A stretch of 64,000 nucleotides of DNA from Candidula unifasciata (Eukaryota; Mollusca; Gastropoda; Stylommatophora; Geomitridae). The notes beneath the pieces were generated by a model, which was not told the DNA's origin, ran no database searches, and saw only the letters and a program-made list of their open reading frames with translations. The translations under genes were made by a program, and so were the position numbers. Below are positions 19,585 through 31,640 of this stretch, piece after piece (positions within the stretch are counted from its first letter, which is position 1; every line of letters starts with the position of its first letter). The DNA lies in the NCBI GenBank assembly GCA_905116865.2, contig CAJHNH020000813.1, forward strand, positions 609,001 to 673,000. The letters run 5' to 3'.

Positions 19585-20424
19585 ATTAATGCATAGTGGC
19601 TAAAGAAGCCTGGCTGAATCAAATATGGGTTATGGGTTACTACCCGTGTTATGATGTTGATCTGTTGTTCAAAACCTCACAACCTTTCCTGAAACTGTAT
19701 CGTCCACGTTCTCTGCAGGCCAATGGCGTGGACGGACTGGGTGACTTGCAAAAACTGTCTCAGTCCTCAGTGGCACACATCCATCAGCTGGCACGATTGT
19801 TGTCCAGCTGTGCTGCCGATAGTGAAGTTAATCCGAACCACACACACACACAAATGAGGAAGAGGGGGGGGGGTGTGGGGGGGGGGTGGTGGTGGATTCT
19901 TGCATATTTGTTGAGGTCTCTTTTCCTCTGCACATGTCACATTTTCCAATTTTTTTCCCCCTATCTGTCTGTCTTTCTGTTCTTATTTCTGAGGCTCTCG
20001 GTTAGGGTATGCTTGGCTTCAGTCCCGTTACGTGAACGAATATTTCAGTCTTCGTTTCTCAATGAATGTAGTTGGTGTTATTCCACTACAGTAAATATTT
20101 AAATGAAGGAGTGTGAACAAACAAGGGATACCACGGGCAGAAAATCAGTAGCCCGGCAATAAGGCAGAGCCCACGTGAATCTCTTATGCGTCAACAAGGA
20201 CATGAAGAGGTTACAGACAGATTGTTTCAGTAGTTATTGCAATCTATTCATGCAATCTCTTAGTGCATTCTCTCTGTGCACCCTCCTATGTTTTTGTTCG
20301 CAGCTCTTCTCTAACCGCTCTTTCTACATGTTCTTAGTTTACCCCTCCCCCCCCCCTTTTTTTTCTTCCCTTCTCCAATTATCAAAGTTTGACACCGGAC
20401 ACAGTCATACAATAAACAAACATG

Positions 20425-20859
20425 GGCTCTCCTGTAAACTACGACCGGTAGACAACAGTTGACGGCCGGTTAGTCGGAGTTCGGTCCCCCTACTGTCATC
20501 ATACGGTTAGGGTTTGGGTTAGGGGTAGGGTTTGGGTTAGGTTTACGGTTTGGGTTAAGGTTTTGGTTGCTACGTTGAGTTTCTGCGAAGACGAGATGCA
20601 GCGACACTAACCGTAACGCTAACTCAAACCCTAACACTAACGCTAACCCTAAACCCAACCCAAACCCTACCCCTAACCCAAACCCTCACCTTATGATGAC
20701 AGCAGGTCACTGCACGCTGTCTATCGCCAACACACAGTAATTGTGTCAATTGTTTTGTTTCCTCCTTTTCCACTCAGTAATTGCACTGTAGCCAAGGGAC
20801 AGAACTCCGACTAACCGGCCGTCTACTGTTGTCTACCGGCCGTAGTTGACAGGAGAGCC
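20425..20859. mobile_element. MITE with telomere-like inverted arms
   Basis: Terminal inverted repeats of about 63 bp begin GGCTCTCCTGTAAACTACG and GGCTCTCCTGTCAACTACG. Inside, a G-rich TTAGGGTTTGGG stretch (20505-20565) is mirrored by a C-rich AACCCTAACAC stretch (20610-20690). ACATG flanks both sides (20420-20424, 20860-20864). Non-coding. Confidence 0.75.
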
Positions 20860-20934
20860 ACATGGGCTAAACATGTAATACTTACAGTCACTCTTCAATG
20901 CTGTCGTCACGTCCCTTCCACTTCACTCCCTTAG

Positions 20935-21225
20935 CTAATACATTCATCGACTAACACACTGCTTGATCATCACATTCGTCTGCTTACACACTCATTGATC
21001 ATCATATTCGTCTGCTTACACACTCCTTGATCAGCACATTAGTCTGCTTACACACTGCTTGATCATCACATTTGTCGACTAACACACAAGTTGATCATCA
21101 CATTTGTTGACTAACACACTCCTTGATCATCACATTTGTCGACTAACACACCCCTTGATCATCGCATTCGTCGACTAACATACTTGCTGATCATCGCATT
21201 CGTCGACTTACACACTCGCTCGTCA
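20935..21225. repeat. 34-bp minisatellite
   Basis: Eight to nine units of CACACTGCTTGATCATCACA plus TTCGTCTGCTTACA. Each unit keeps the palindrome TGATCA. Confidence 0.8.
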
Positions 21226-22085
21226 TAACCTTTTTAGATATAGCCAGTGGCTGTCACCCATGTAGAGTAGGTATGTCTTGGATCACAGATTAAACCTTCC
21301 TCTTCTGTTGGACCACTGCGTAGATCACATTCTGACGACACAGCCTAGTTTTGCTCGTGGTTCTTGTGATTATCATTCAGTCTGGCGTAATGCATGTCGC
21401 ATATTGTCTGACTAGTCGGGGACTCGGTGTCGCCGACAAACTATCAATTGTTTAACAGGGTCATGTTACTGACCGTCGTCATCACCACCATAAACTACTT
21501 TTACCGTTAAGCGACGTGGGGAGGAATCATTTGCGATCCAGTGTAGGCTGGCTGTCACTAGCTATTGTCATGACATTGAGGCGTAGAATGTCTTTAATTT
21601 TGTCAGTTCATATTTTTCGCGACCCTCCTCTTGCTCCTGTAGCAGATCATCTGAGATGAAGTGCCTGTGCTGGTATTCTAACGACATGGCTAAACCAAAT
21701 GATCTGCTGTTTCTCGATAAGTCTAGTACAAAGTGTTTAAAAAGGAGAAGAAAATTATAGGGAAGAGAAAAAGTTGGTAAGAAACAACAGTTTATGTTAG
21801 CTTTACAAAATCGATTACAATAAACAAACAAAGGACGTTGCGGCGATTAGCCTTCATCAGCACATAAAGGACAACACAATACACATACACAAATATGCTT
21901 TAACTATGAAGTGACTACATAGGACTCTAATGTATAGAATAAATGATACTCATCTGTGTCCCTGACGAAAAAACTTCGTACAATGAAATAGGGTCAGCCT
22001 ATATATCTCCAACGCGCTGGTGGAGGCAAAAAAGGGGCGGATTAGACGCCAACAGCGTACACTGAGTGTCTAAGGAGGGAGGGAG
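21226..22085. other. Spacer with hairpin motif copy 2
   Basis: No gene is seen. On the minus strand, 21870-21810 repeats the hairpin motif described at 4885-4960. Confidence 0.4.
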
Positions 22086-22164
22086 GGGTTATGGGGATGA
22101 CATTAGTCCATCCGCATGGAATAAAAGTGGTGCCTGTGCTTGCAAACAAATATCAGCAGACAGA

Positions 22165-22770
<606 letters not shown>

Positions 22771-23164
22771 GATAGATTAGATCGTGGATGGTGGGGTGAA
22801 TGGATGAGTTGGTAGCGCAATTGATGCACGGGTAGACAAATAGACGTAATGATGGCTATACTCGTGGATGGATGGATCGGCTGATATATATGAAATCAGC
22901 TAAAGACAAGGGTCTCAATACACGATACTTCTCACTTACTGTCAGCTATAAAATAGAGACAGTAAGGGTGATTGTTATACAAAGTATCAGTCGAACCGAG
23001 CGCAGAACTTTTTAAAAAAAAAGAATGTAAGGGAGCCATGGAAAAATAGCTAGGGTGGATGGTGAGGTGAGTGGGCGAGTTAGGTGGTGATATAGATGGG
23101 CGGGTAGATGAGTGGATGGGTAAAGGATGGCTATATTGGTGGATGAATGGAATTGCTAATATAT

Positions 23165-23452
23165 AGAATCGGGTCCCCCCGTGTGGGTTCCGGGGTCCCA
23201 TTGTGGGGAAAACAAGAATAGACCCACTGCCTCCCCAAAAGCATGTCGTAAGAGTCGACTAATTGGGAAGCTTCCTTTGAAGTCGGAGTGCATCTGCCGG
23301 AGAGGCAAGGAACCAACAGTCTGTATTCAAGAGAATGAGATCTGTAAAACTGATGCACACGCAACACTCAGGTTCTGGAGCAGGACTGCAGTTCAGTAGT
23401 GGACGAGCAACCAGAACCTTCCGCCAGAGTTTACAGCTGGTGAACGTAAAAA
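23165..23452 (+). mobile_element. SINE-like family B, longest copy
   Basis: Runs from GAATCGGGTCCCCCCGTGTG through GCATGTCGTAAGAGTCGACT to CAGCTGGTGAACGTAAAAA. Other copies are at 430-690, 12905-13015, 13720-13790, 17150-17355 and 39838-40007. Confidence 0.75.
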
Positions 23453-24075
23453 TAGGGGTCTCGTGATAAGATGCTTCTCTCTTACTGTCAGCTATCAAAT
23501 AGAGACAGTAAGGATGCTTGTTATACAAAAGTAATCAGTCGAGCCCGACTGAATGTAAAGGAGCGATGAAGGGATAGATGGGAAAACGGCATGTGTGGAT
23601 GGTGGAGTGAATGGGTGAGTGTGTCTTGGATAGATGGGTAGGTAGATGAATGGATGGAATGATGGATGACTGTATTAGTGGATGAATGGAATGATAGATG
23701 AATGGATGGGTGGGTAGATGAATGGATGGAATGATGGATGACTGTATTAGTGGATGAATGGAATGGTAGATGGATGGATGGATCGACCAAATATGAGATG
23801 AGGTAAAAACATGAGAAGTAACACAGTGCTTCTCTCTTACTGTCAGCTATCAAATAGAGTCAGTAAGGGTGATTTTTATACAAAGTATTAGTCGAGCCCA
23901 AGTGCAAAGCTGGTAACAGCCAGAATGGAAGGAAGCGGTGAAAAATAGCATTGAGTGGATAATGGGATAAATGGTGTGGGTGGATGAATGGGCGGGACGA
24001 TGGTTACGTTCGTAGATAGATGCAATGGTAAATGGATGGATCTGCCTATATGTATGCTGATATATTTAAACAGGT

Positions 24076-24327
24076 TTGTTGCTATGTTTTAGTATCCCGA
24101 AGCCATGAGCTGCCAACCCTTAGGGTTACCTCATCTCATTCTCTATCTTGTTAACCGTAAGGTATTATGGATATCGCAACCTTCGGCCTTGATTCCATTT
24201 TAAATACCGTAAAACTGGGAGAAATGTGGCTTTTATGCCTACCCCCGGGAGTGAACCCGGACCACGAGGAGTTCGTCACCCGCTCACCGCGCAATCCGGT
24301 TTAGCCAACTACGCTACAGAGCCGGTG
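24076..24327 (-). mobile_element. tRNA-derived SINE, family C, with perfect 12-bp duplication
   Basis: On the minus strand an A box (TAGCGTAGTTGG) and a B box (GGGTTCACTCCCGG) lie at the expected spacing. ATTTAAACAGGT is duplicated perfectly at 24064-24075 and 24328-24339. The second copy is at 37403-37640. Confidence 0.88.
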
Positions 24328-24959
24328 ATTTAAACAGGTAAAAACAAGGGTCTCATACTGTGATGCTTCTCTCTTACTGTCATCAAGCAAGTAAAGACAA
24401 TAAGGATGATTGTTATACAAAGTATCAATCGAGCCCACGCGCAACAACATCGTGTTTCCTGAGATACCTGCTGTGTAGGTATCAGAGACTAGTGATGGAT
24501 TGTACATCTGGTATGTGTGCAAAGAAACGTGGGGAGCGATGAATGAATGGACAAATCGATTAATAGGCTGAGTGGATTGGGATGAATGAATGATATGATA
24601 TATGGGTGGACGAGAGGATGGATGGGTAGATGGAAGGATGTATGGATGGATGGGTCTGAATGTATGTTAATCTGACATCGCGTGAACAGGGGTCTTGTGA
24701 TGCAATGCTTCTATCTGACTGTCAGATGTCACACAGAGACAGTAAGGATGATTGTTATACACAATATCTGTCGTCAGAACTGCATACCCCCAGTGTGTAC
24801 ACATACTTACCATCTCGGTAGTCAAAACGAGACATGTACACTGTATAGGAGGAGTGCGTTCCAACACTATCACGAAATTGTTCCACATTAGGACAGTGCA
24901 TCCATATGTAACGAGGAAAAATGAATGGATGAATTAAAGTTTGAATGAATAGGGGGGAG

Positions 24960-25222
<263 letters not shown>

Positions 25223-25424
25223 AGTATCCAAGTATATTATGCAGTGTCAAGCAACCAGCAACATAATCTATCGAGACCTAGGGGATAACCCTCATGCTTT
25301 GTAACTGGAATATCATGACAGTCAGAAACTAACGTGGGATGGGCGTGGGTGTAGTGGGGAGGGAGTGGTTGGTGGGAGGGAGGCAGGGAGGGGGATAAGG
25401 GTGCGTAACCGGGACACTGGTAAT

Positions 25425-26333
25425 TTATACAAAGCTATGTTGGGTGTTAAGGCCTATTGGTGAGAGGTTACCCATCAAATATATAAGTCGGTTTTCCAAA
25501 GTTTTCCGATGTCGATCGTCAGATGAGCAGGATCTGATGGCCGTGACCTGAATGTCAGCGGTCCCACGATGGTCATCGCTGTTGAAATGAATGGAAACTG
25601 CCCTGGCTGTTTGGTTAGTGATGTCATGAAGGTGCTGGCGAAACCTGTCGGCTAAGCGAAGACCGGTTTCCCCGATGTACTTGATGTTGCACCGTTTGCA
25701 GATGATAGCATAGATGACGTTCCTACTAGTGCAGGAGAATTCCTCTTTGATGCTAAAAGTGCCTTTAGGAAAAGTCACATCTGAAGTATTTAGTACGTAT
25801 GGGCAGGTGTTGCACTGAGATCCAAGGCAAGCCTTAGTGCCCGGATGAGTTTGTACCAGTAAATCTCTAAGGTTGCGGTCCCGCTTATATGCCAGTAGAG
25901 GTGTCTCTGAAAACACAGCGTTGGTTACTGGGTCTGCTCGGAGGATAGACATATGACGGAATAGGATGTTCTTGATAGCAATGTTATGAGGGTGGTAAGT
26001 TAAGGAAAGTATGGGTCTAAGGTTCTGCTGTTTAGGCCTGGGGATGAAAGCATCCACCCGACTGATGCTCTGGGAGCGGCGGAAGGCAGATTCTAAGACA
26101 GACTCAGGATATCCACGTGATCGGAAGAAATCCATCATTTCGTGGGCCCTACTGTGAAAGTCATCATCATCCTGGCATAATCGTCTAAGACGCAAGAGTT
26201 GAGAGAAAGGAATGGCGTCCTTACAAGACCGAGGATGAGAGGAGTCATAGTGTAGAAAGGCATGAGAGTCGGTCGGTTTATAGTAGACCGATGTAATGAG
26301 ACCACGAGGGTTGATAGAAACTGAAAGGTCCAA
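25425..26333 (-). CDS. Penelope-like element, C-terminal part with GIY-YIG
   Basis: A 302-codon open frame. The first ~80 residues match the end of a Penelope-like RT (VYYKPTDSHAFLHYDSSHP, SQLLRLRRLCQDDDDF, FFRSRGYP). A linker with TYHP and a CxxxxCxxCP motif follows. Residues ~205-240 form the GIY-YIG endonuclease: FSCTSRNVIYAIICKRCN, then KYIGETGLRLADRFRQHL. The domain would nick target DNA for retrotransposition. It ends in a natural stop. Upstream, the RT catalytic core is absent: similarity fades near 26400 into CA-rich satellite, so the element is 5'-truncated. Intact C-terminus suggests recent insertion. Confidence 0.85.
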   Translation of the reverse strand: MDLSVSINPRGLITSVYYKPTDSHAFLHYDSSHPRSCKDAIPFSQLLRLRRLCQDDDDFHSRAHEMMDFFRSRGYPESVLESAFRRSQSISRVDAFIPRPKQQNLRPILSLTYHPHNIAIKNILFRHMSILRADPVTNAVFSETPLLAYKRDRNLRDLLVQTHPGTKACLGSQCNTCPYVLNTSDVTFPKGTFSIKEEFSCTSRNVIYAIICKRCNIKYIGETGLRLADRFRQHLHDITNQTARAVSIHFNSDDHRGTADIQVTAIRSCSSDDRHRKTLENRLIYLMGNLSPIGLNTQHSFV

Positions 26334-26519
26334 GAAATTGACTGAAGAGGAAGAAATATGGTGGGTCTGATACTGGGGTGAAAATTCAAAGTGTTACTGA
26401 TCTTGGTTAGTAAAAAAAAGTAATTATTTATGCAGAGTTGCCTATTAGTCTGGGGGAGGCGGCATACGTGAAGGAGGTGAGGTGTGTGTCACGATCTCAC
26501 AATGTCTGCTCCACACGAG

Positions 26520-26935
26520 ACACGCGAGATACACACACACACGCGCGAACGCACGCGCACACACACACACACGACAGACACACACACACAGACACGACAC
26601 ACAGACTCGACACACAGACATGACACACAGACAGACACGACACACAGACTCGACACACAGATACGACACACAGACACAACACACAAACTTGACACACAGA
26701 CAGACACACAAACACGACACACAGACTTGACACACACACGCAGACACACACACAGACAGACACGACACACAGACAGACACACATATATACACACACAGAC
26801 AGACACGACACACCACACAGACTTGACACACAGACAGACACACAAACACGACACACAGACTTGACACACAGACACGACACACACACGCAGACACACACAC
26901 AGACAGACACAACACACAGACACGACACACAGACA
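26520..26935. repeat. CA-rich satellite (CACACAGACACGA)
   Basis: Imperfect 12-16 bp words such as GACACGACACACAGA. It opens long Val/Cys/Ser-rich frames on the minus strand that are artefacts of the repeat. Confidence 0.92.
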
Positions 26936-26951
26936 GACTTCGCCCGGGGAC

Positions 26952-27317
26952 ATGCTTCCGGTCGTAGATGACGGCCTGACTTCCGACTCTCCTGGAGAAC
27001 AGGTTTTAAAAGCCTGTCTCTTGAGACGGGACTGGAACAACGAGATCTTCTCGCCAGTTCACCTCTTTTCACGGCCGGAAACTTTCGATATTCCGAGCGG
27101 CCGACCATCTCAGCAAGCTGCAATTGCTCTGGCCTTTCTTAACCACTACTTTAACTATCCGTTTGAAGACAGTGGAAGTTTAAGCAGCGAAAGGTCTTAT
27201 CCTGAAGAGATAAACAGCCGTTCATGTTTCAACTGGCTATCGAGACGGAGGAGGACGCCAAGAGACCGAAGAAAAAAGAAAAATTTCTTCAGGAGGTTTT
27301 TTTGCTGTTGCCGGTAA
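26952..27317 (+). CDS. Unrecognised 121-codon ORF with polybasic, Cys-rich C-terminus
   Basis: A complete frame from ATG (26952) to TAA (27315-27317) with mixed, non-repetitive composition, unlike the satellites on both sides. The N-terminal half has IALAFLNHYFNYPF; the C-terminus is strongly basic (RRRRTPRDRRKKKNFFRR) and ends FFCCCR, which recalls membrane-attached proteins using palmitoylated cysteines next to a basic patch (inference). No zinc finger, RT or histone fold is visible. I do not recognise the family. A histone-type stem-loop motif follows 29 bases after the stop. It may be a single-exon gene, a terminal exon or chance. Confidence 0.42.
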   Translation: MLPVVDDGLTSDSPGEQVLKACLLRRDWNNEIFSPVHLFSRPETFDIPSGRPSQQAAIALAFLNHYFNYPFEDSGSLSSERSYPEEINSRSCFNWLSRRRRTPRDRRKKKNFFRRFFCCCR

Positions 27318-27346
27318 ATGCCAACAGGCATTTGTTTTCTGCAAAC

Positions 27347-27362
27347 GGTCCTTTTAAAGGCC
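27347..27362 (+). promoter_or_regulatory. Histone-type 3' stem-loop motif
   Basis: GGTCCTTTTAAAGGCC fits the metazoan histone 3'-end consensus GGYYYUUYUHARRRCC at all 16 positions. It is flanked by CAAAC before and ACCAAA after, as in invertebrate histone genes. The stem has one wobble and one C-A mismatch. A GAAAGAAAGAG purine tract lies about 80 bases downstream. No histone is encoded upstream. Confidence 0.45.
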
Positions 27363-27439
27363 ACCAAACCTTTCACTTTTATTGGTTATATACAAAGTAA
27401 TCACCTAATGAAATTGGGTAACAGAAAATATAAATATGT

Positions 27440-28235
27440 GAAAGAAAGAGGGAAAAGAGAGAGAAAGGAAAAATAGAGTCTAACCGGGAGAAAGAGTGAT
27501 ATGAAAAGAGAGAGAAAGGAAAAAGAGAGTCTAAACGGGAGAAAGAGTGATATGAAAAAAGAGAGAAAGGAAAAAGAGAGTCTAAACGGGAGAAAAAGTG
27601 ATATGAAAAGAGAGAGAAAGGAAAAAAGAGTCTAAACGGGAGAAAGAGTGATATGAAAAGAGAGAGAAAGGAAAAAAGATAGTCTAAACGGGAGAAAGAG
27701 TGATATGAAAAGAGAGAGAAAGGAAAAAGAGAGTCTAAACGGGAAAAAGAGTGATATGAAAAGAGACAGAAAGAAAAAAAAAAAAAGTCTAAACGGGAGA
27801 AAGAGTGATATGAAAAGAGAGAGAAAGGAAAAAGAGAGTCTAAACGGGGAAAAAAGTGATATGAAAAGAGAGAGAAAGGTAAAAAGAGAGTCTAAACGGG
27901 AGAAAGAGTGATATGAAAAGAGAGAGAAAGGAAAAAGAGAGTCTAAACGGGAGAAAGCGTGATATAAAAAGAGACAGAAAGGAAAAAAGAGTCTAAACGG
28001 GAGAAAGAGTGATATGAAAAGAGAGAGAAAGGAAAAAGAGAGTCTGAACGGGAAAAATAGTGATATGAAAAGGGAAAAAAACAGTCTAAACGGGAGAAAG
28101 AGTGATATGAAAAGAGAGAGAGAGGAAAAAGAGTCTAAACGGGAAAAAAAGTGATATGAAAAAAGAGAGAAAGGAAAAAAGAGTCTAAACGGGAGAAAGA
28201 GTGATATGAAAAAGAGAGAAAGGAAAAAAAGAGAG
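27440..28235. repeat. 49-bp purine-rich minisatellite, about 16 copies
   Basis: Unit: AGAGAGAAAGGAAAAAGAGA, GTCTAAACGGGAGAAAGAGT, GATATGAAA, with length variants. Confidence 0.93.
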
Positions 28236-28439
28236 TTTTAAACGCCGGTGGTGTGTTGATGACCACACCAAAGTACAAGTTGGTCAATGAAGTTATGGTG
28301 GGCGATGTGTTGGTGGCCATAGGAAATCTTGGAGTCCCCGAGATGGGATAACTAAAAAAAAAAAAAATTACGCAGATTTGCATCATGAAGGAATAAAATC
28401 TCAAGGATGAGAATCAAACAGGTACGTAAAGGAGCAGCC

Positions 28440-28907
28440 CCTCTTCACTACAAAGTCATCCAATTGTGGAGCTTCATCACAGCAGCTCCTTTCCAAGACT
28501 ATGTAACAAGAGGGGCTGCTTGAGAACAGCAGTCCCTCCAAGATGTCTCGAGGGGGGGGGGGGTTGCTTCAGAACAGCAGTCCCTCCACGATGTCTCGAT
28601 TGGGGGGGGGGGGGGGGTTGCTTCAGAACAGCAGTCCCTCCATGGTGTCTGGATTGGGGAGGGGGGGGGGGGTTGCTTCAGAACAGTAGTCCCTCCAAGA
28701 TGTCTCGATGGGGGTTGCTTCAGAACAGCAGTCCCTCCACGATGTCTCGATGGGGGGCTGCTTCAAAACAGCACTCCCTCCACGATGTCTCGATGGGGGG
28801 TTGCTTCAGAACAGCAGTCCCTCCACGATGTCTCAATGGGGGGGGGGGGGGGGGGCTGCTTCAGAACAGCAGTCCGTCCATGGGGGGGGGGGTGGGGGGG
28901 GGGGGGT

Positions 28908-28940
<33 letters not shown>

Positions 28941-31640
28941 CGATGTCTCGATGGGGTGCTGCTTCAAAACAGCACTCCCTCCACGATGTCTTGATGGGAA
29001 GTTGCTTCAGAACAGCACTCCCTTCACGATGTCTCGATGAGGCGTTGCTCCAGAACAGCAGTCCCTCCACGATGTCTCGATGGGGGGCTGCTTCAGAACA
29101 GCAGCCCCTCCCCACTACAAAGCCACTAAAGGGCCTACTCAGAACAGCAGCCCATACATTTCACGAAGCCACGAGAAGCACTGCTTCAGAGCAGCAGCCC
29201 CTTCCCACCACGATGTCATTAGAGGGTTGCTTCAGAGCAGCAACCACTCCCCATCAAGAAGTCTCGAGATGGGCTGCTACACAGCAGCAACCACTCCCCA
29301 CCAAGAAGTCTCGAGATGGGCTGCTACACAGCAGCAACCACTCCCCACCAAGAAGTCTCGAGATGGGCTGCTACACAGCAGCAACCACTCCCCACCAAGA
29401 AGTCTCGAGATGGGCTGCTACACAGCAGCAACCACTCCCCACCAAGAAGTCTCGAGATGGGCTGCTACACAGCAGCAACCACTCCCCACCAAGAAGTCTC
29501 GGGAGAGGCTGCTTCACAGCAGCAGCCCCTTCCCATCATTATGCCACGAAAGGGGTTGTTTTAGAGCAGCAGCCCCTTTCCGCCACGAGAGGGATTGCTT
29601 CAGAGCAGCAGCCCCTCCCCACCACGAAGTCTCTTGAGAGGCTGCTTTAGAACAGCAGCCCCTCCCTTCAACAAAGAAGCTGTTTCAGAAAAGCAGCCCC
29701 TTCCTTTCACTAAGCCACGGGAAGGGCTACTTCAGAGCAGCAACCCCTTCCCACCACGATGCCTCGAAAGGGGTTGCTTTAGAACAGAACCCCCTCCCAA
29801 CTACATGGTCAACAAATAGGCTGCTTCAGAACAGCAGCCCCTTTCTCTCACGAGGCAACGAAAAAGCGCTGATTCAGAGCAGCAGCTACTTCCCAACACA
29901 ATGCCATGAAAGGGGTTGCTTCAGAACAGCAGTCCCTCCAAGATGTCTCGATGTGGGGGGAGGGGGGGGGGGCTGCTGCTTCAGAACAGCAGTCCCTCGA
30001 TGGGGGGGGGGGGGGGTGGGAAGCTTCAGAACAGCAGTCTCTCCACGATGTCTTGATGGGGGGTTGCTTCAGAACAGCAGTCCCTCCACGATGTCTCGAT
30101 GGGGGGGGGGGGTGTTTTGCTTCAGAACAGCAGTCCCTCCACGATGTCTCGATGGGGGGGGGGGGGGGGGGGGTGGCTTCAGAACAGCAGTCCCTCCACG
30201 ATGTCTCGATGGGAGGCTGCTTCAGAACAGCAGTCCCTCCACGATGTCTCGATTTGGGGGGGGGGGGGGGGGGGGGGGGCTGCTTCAGAACAGCAGTCCC
30301 CCCACGATGTCTCGATGGGGGGTTGCTTCAGAACAGCAGTCCTTCCACGATGTCTCGATGGGGGGTTGCTTCAGAACAGCAATCCCTCCACCATGTCTCG
30401 ATGTCTCCACTTCAGAGCAGCAACTACTTCCCACCATTATTCCATGAGAGGGGCTGCTTCAGAACAGCAGCCCCTCCCCACTACAAAGCCACTAAAGGGC
30501 CTACTCAGAACAGCAGCCCATACATTTCACGAAGCCACGAGAAGCCCTGCTTCGGAGCAGCAGCCCCTTCCCACCACTATGTCATTAGAGGGTTGCTTCA
30601 GAGCAGCAACCACTCCCCACCAAAAAGTCTCGAGATGGGCTGCTACACAGCAGCAACCACTCCCCACTAAGAAGTCTCGAGATGGGCTGCTACACAGCAG
30701 CAACCACTCCCCACCAAGAAGTCTCGAGATGGGCTGCTACACAGCAGCAACCACTCCCCACCAAGAAGTCTCGAGATGGGCTGCTACACAGCAGCAACCA
30801 CTCCCCACCAAGAAGTCTCGAGATGGGCTGCTACACAGCAGCAACCACTCCCCACCAAGAAGTCTCGAGATGGGCTGCTACACAGCAGCAACCACTCCCC
30901 ACCAAGAAGTCTCGAGATGGGCTGCTACACAGCAGCAACCACTCCCCACCAAGAAGTCTCGGGAGGGACTGCTTCACAGCAGCAGCCCCTTTCCATCATT
31001 ATGCCACGAAAGGGGTTGTTTTAGAGCAGCAGCCCCTTCCCATCATTATGCCACGAAAGGAGTTGTTTTAGAGCAGTAGCCCCTTCCCATCATTATGCCA
31101 CGAAAGGAGTTGTTTTAGAGCAGTAGCCCCTTCCCATCATTATGCCACGAAAGGAGTTGTTTTAGAGCAGTAGCCCCTTCCCGCCACGAGAGGGATTGCT
31201 TCAGAGCAGCAGCCCCACCACGAAGTCTCTGGAGGGGCTGCTTTCGAACAGCAGCCCCTCCCTTCAACAAAGGAGCTGTTTCAGAAAAGCAGCCCCTTCC
31301 TTTCACTAAGCTACGGGAAGGGCTACTTCAGAGCAGCAACCCCTTCCCATCACGATGCCTCGAAAGGGGTTGCTTTAGAACAGAACCCCCTCCCAACTAC
31401 ATGGTCAACAAATAAGCTGCTTCAGAACAGCAGCCCCTTTCTCTCACGAGGCAACGAAAAAGCGCTGATTCAGAGCAGCAGCTACTTCCCAACACAATGC
31501 GATGAGAGGGGTTGCTTCAGAACAGCAGTCCCTCCCCACTACAACGCCATCAAAGTAGCTCCTACAGAACAGCAGCTGCTTCCTTTCACGATGCCACAAG
31601 TAGGGTTGCTTCAGTACAATACTGATCGGGGACTCACAAT
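28440..31640. repeat. 3.2-kb satellite of hairpin-forming units
   Basis: Units of about 45-50 bp carry GGGGCTGCTTCAGAACAGCA followed by GCCCC, a perfect 9-bp inverted repeat around a 7-base loop. Three subfamilies occur: hairpin plus CCACTACAAAGCC-type spacer; 47-bp units with GGGCTGCTACACAGCAGC (29272-29510 and 30635-30975); and units in which the left arm is replaced by runs of G (28550-29060, 29950-30400). Blocks 29100-29935 and 30465-31530 are higher-order duplicates. Open frames of up to 394 codons are by-products. Confidence 0.9.

Larger units (their letters stand above)
22911..24785. repeat. Roughly 340-bp satellite, five units, two SINE insertions
   Basis: A conserved 90-bp block starts at about 22911, 23456, 23811, 24350 and 24690: GGGTCTC, GATGCTTCTCTCTTACTGTC, GACAGTAAGG, TTATACAAAGTATC. 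The rest of each unit is GGATGGATGAATGG-rich. CTTACTGTC and GACAGTAAG form a 9-bp hairpin in most copies. The larger spacings are explained by SINEs at 23165-23452 and 24076-24327. Confidence 0.75.

Noticed and set aside
20505..20690. Interstitial telomere or chromosome-end signal
   Set aside because: The telomere-like words are degenerate, inverted relative to each other and enclosed by MITE terminal repeats, so they belong to that element.
21800..21880. Functional hammerhead ribozyme
   Set aside because: The GAAA box is altered and no stem I or III could be drawn from the flanking bases; kept only as a motif worth checking.
26445..27123. Cys/Val/Ser-rich minus-strand frames up to 208 codons
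   Set aside because: Produced by the CA-rich satellite; overlapping frames are equally open, and the non-repeat N-terminal parts are antisense to the ORF at 26952-27317.
26952..27317. Histone gene, given the stem-loop after it
   Set aside because: None of the three plus frames shows histone fold motifs or any known histone C-terminus.
28466..31079. Open frames of 394, 326 and 254 codons on the plus strand
   Set aside because: They are translations of the hairpin satellite (same Cys-Phe-Arg-Thr-Ala and Gln-Gln-Pro-Leu-Pro words in all frames); open length follows from the repeat, not from selection.
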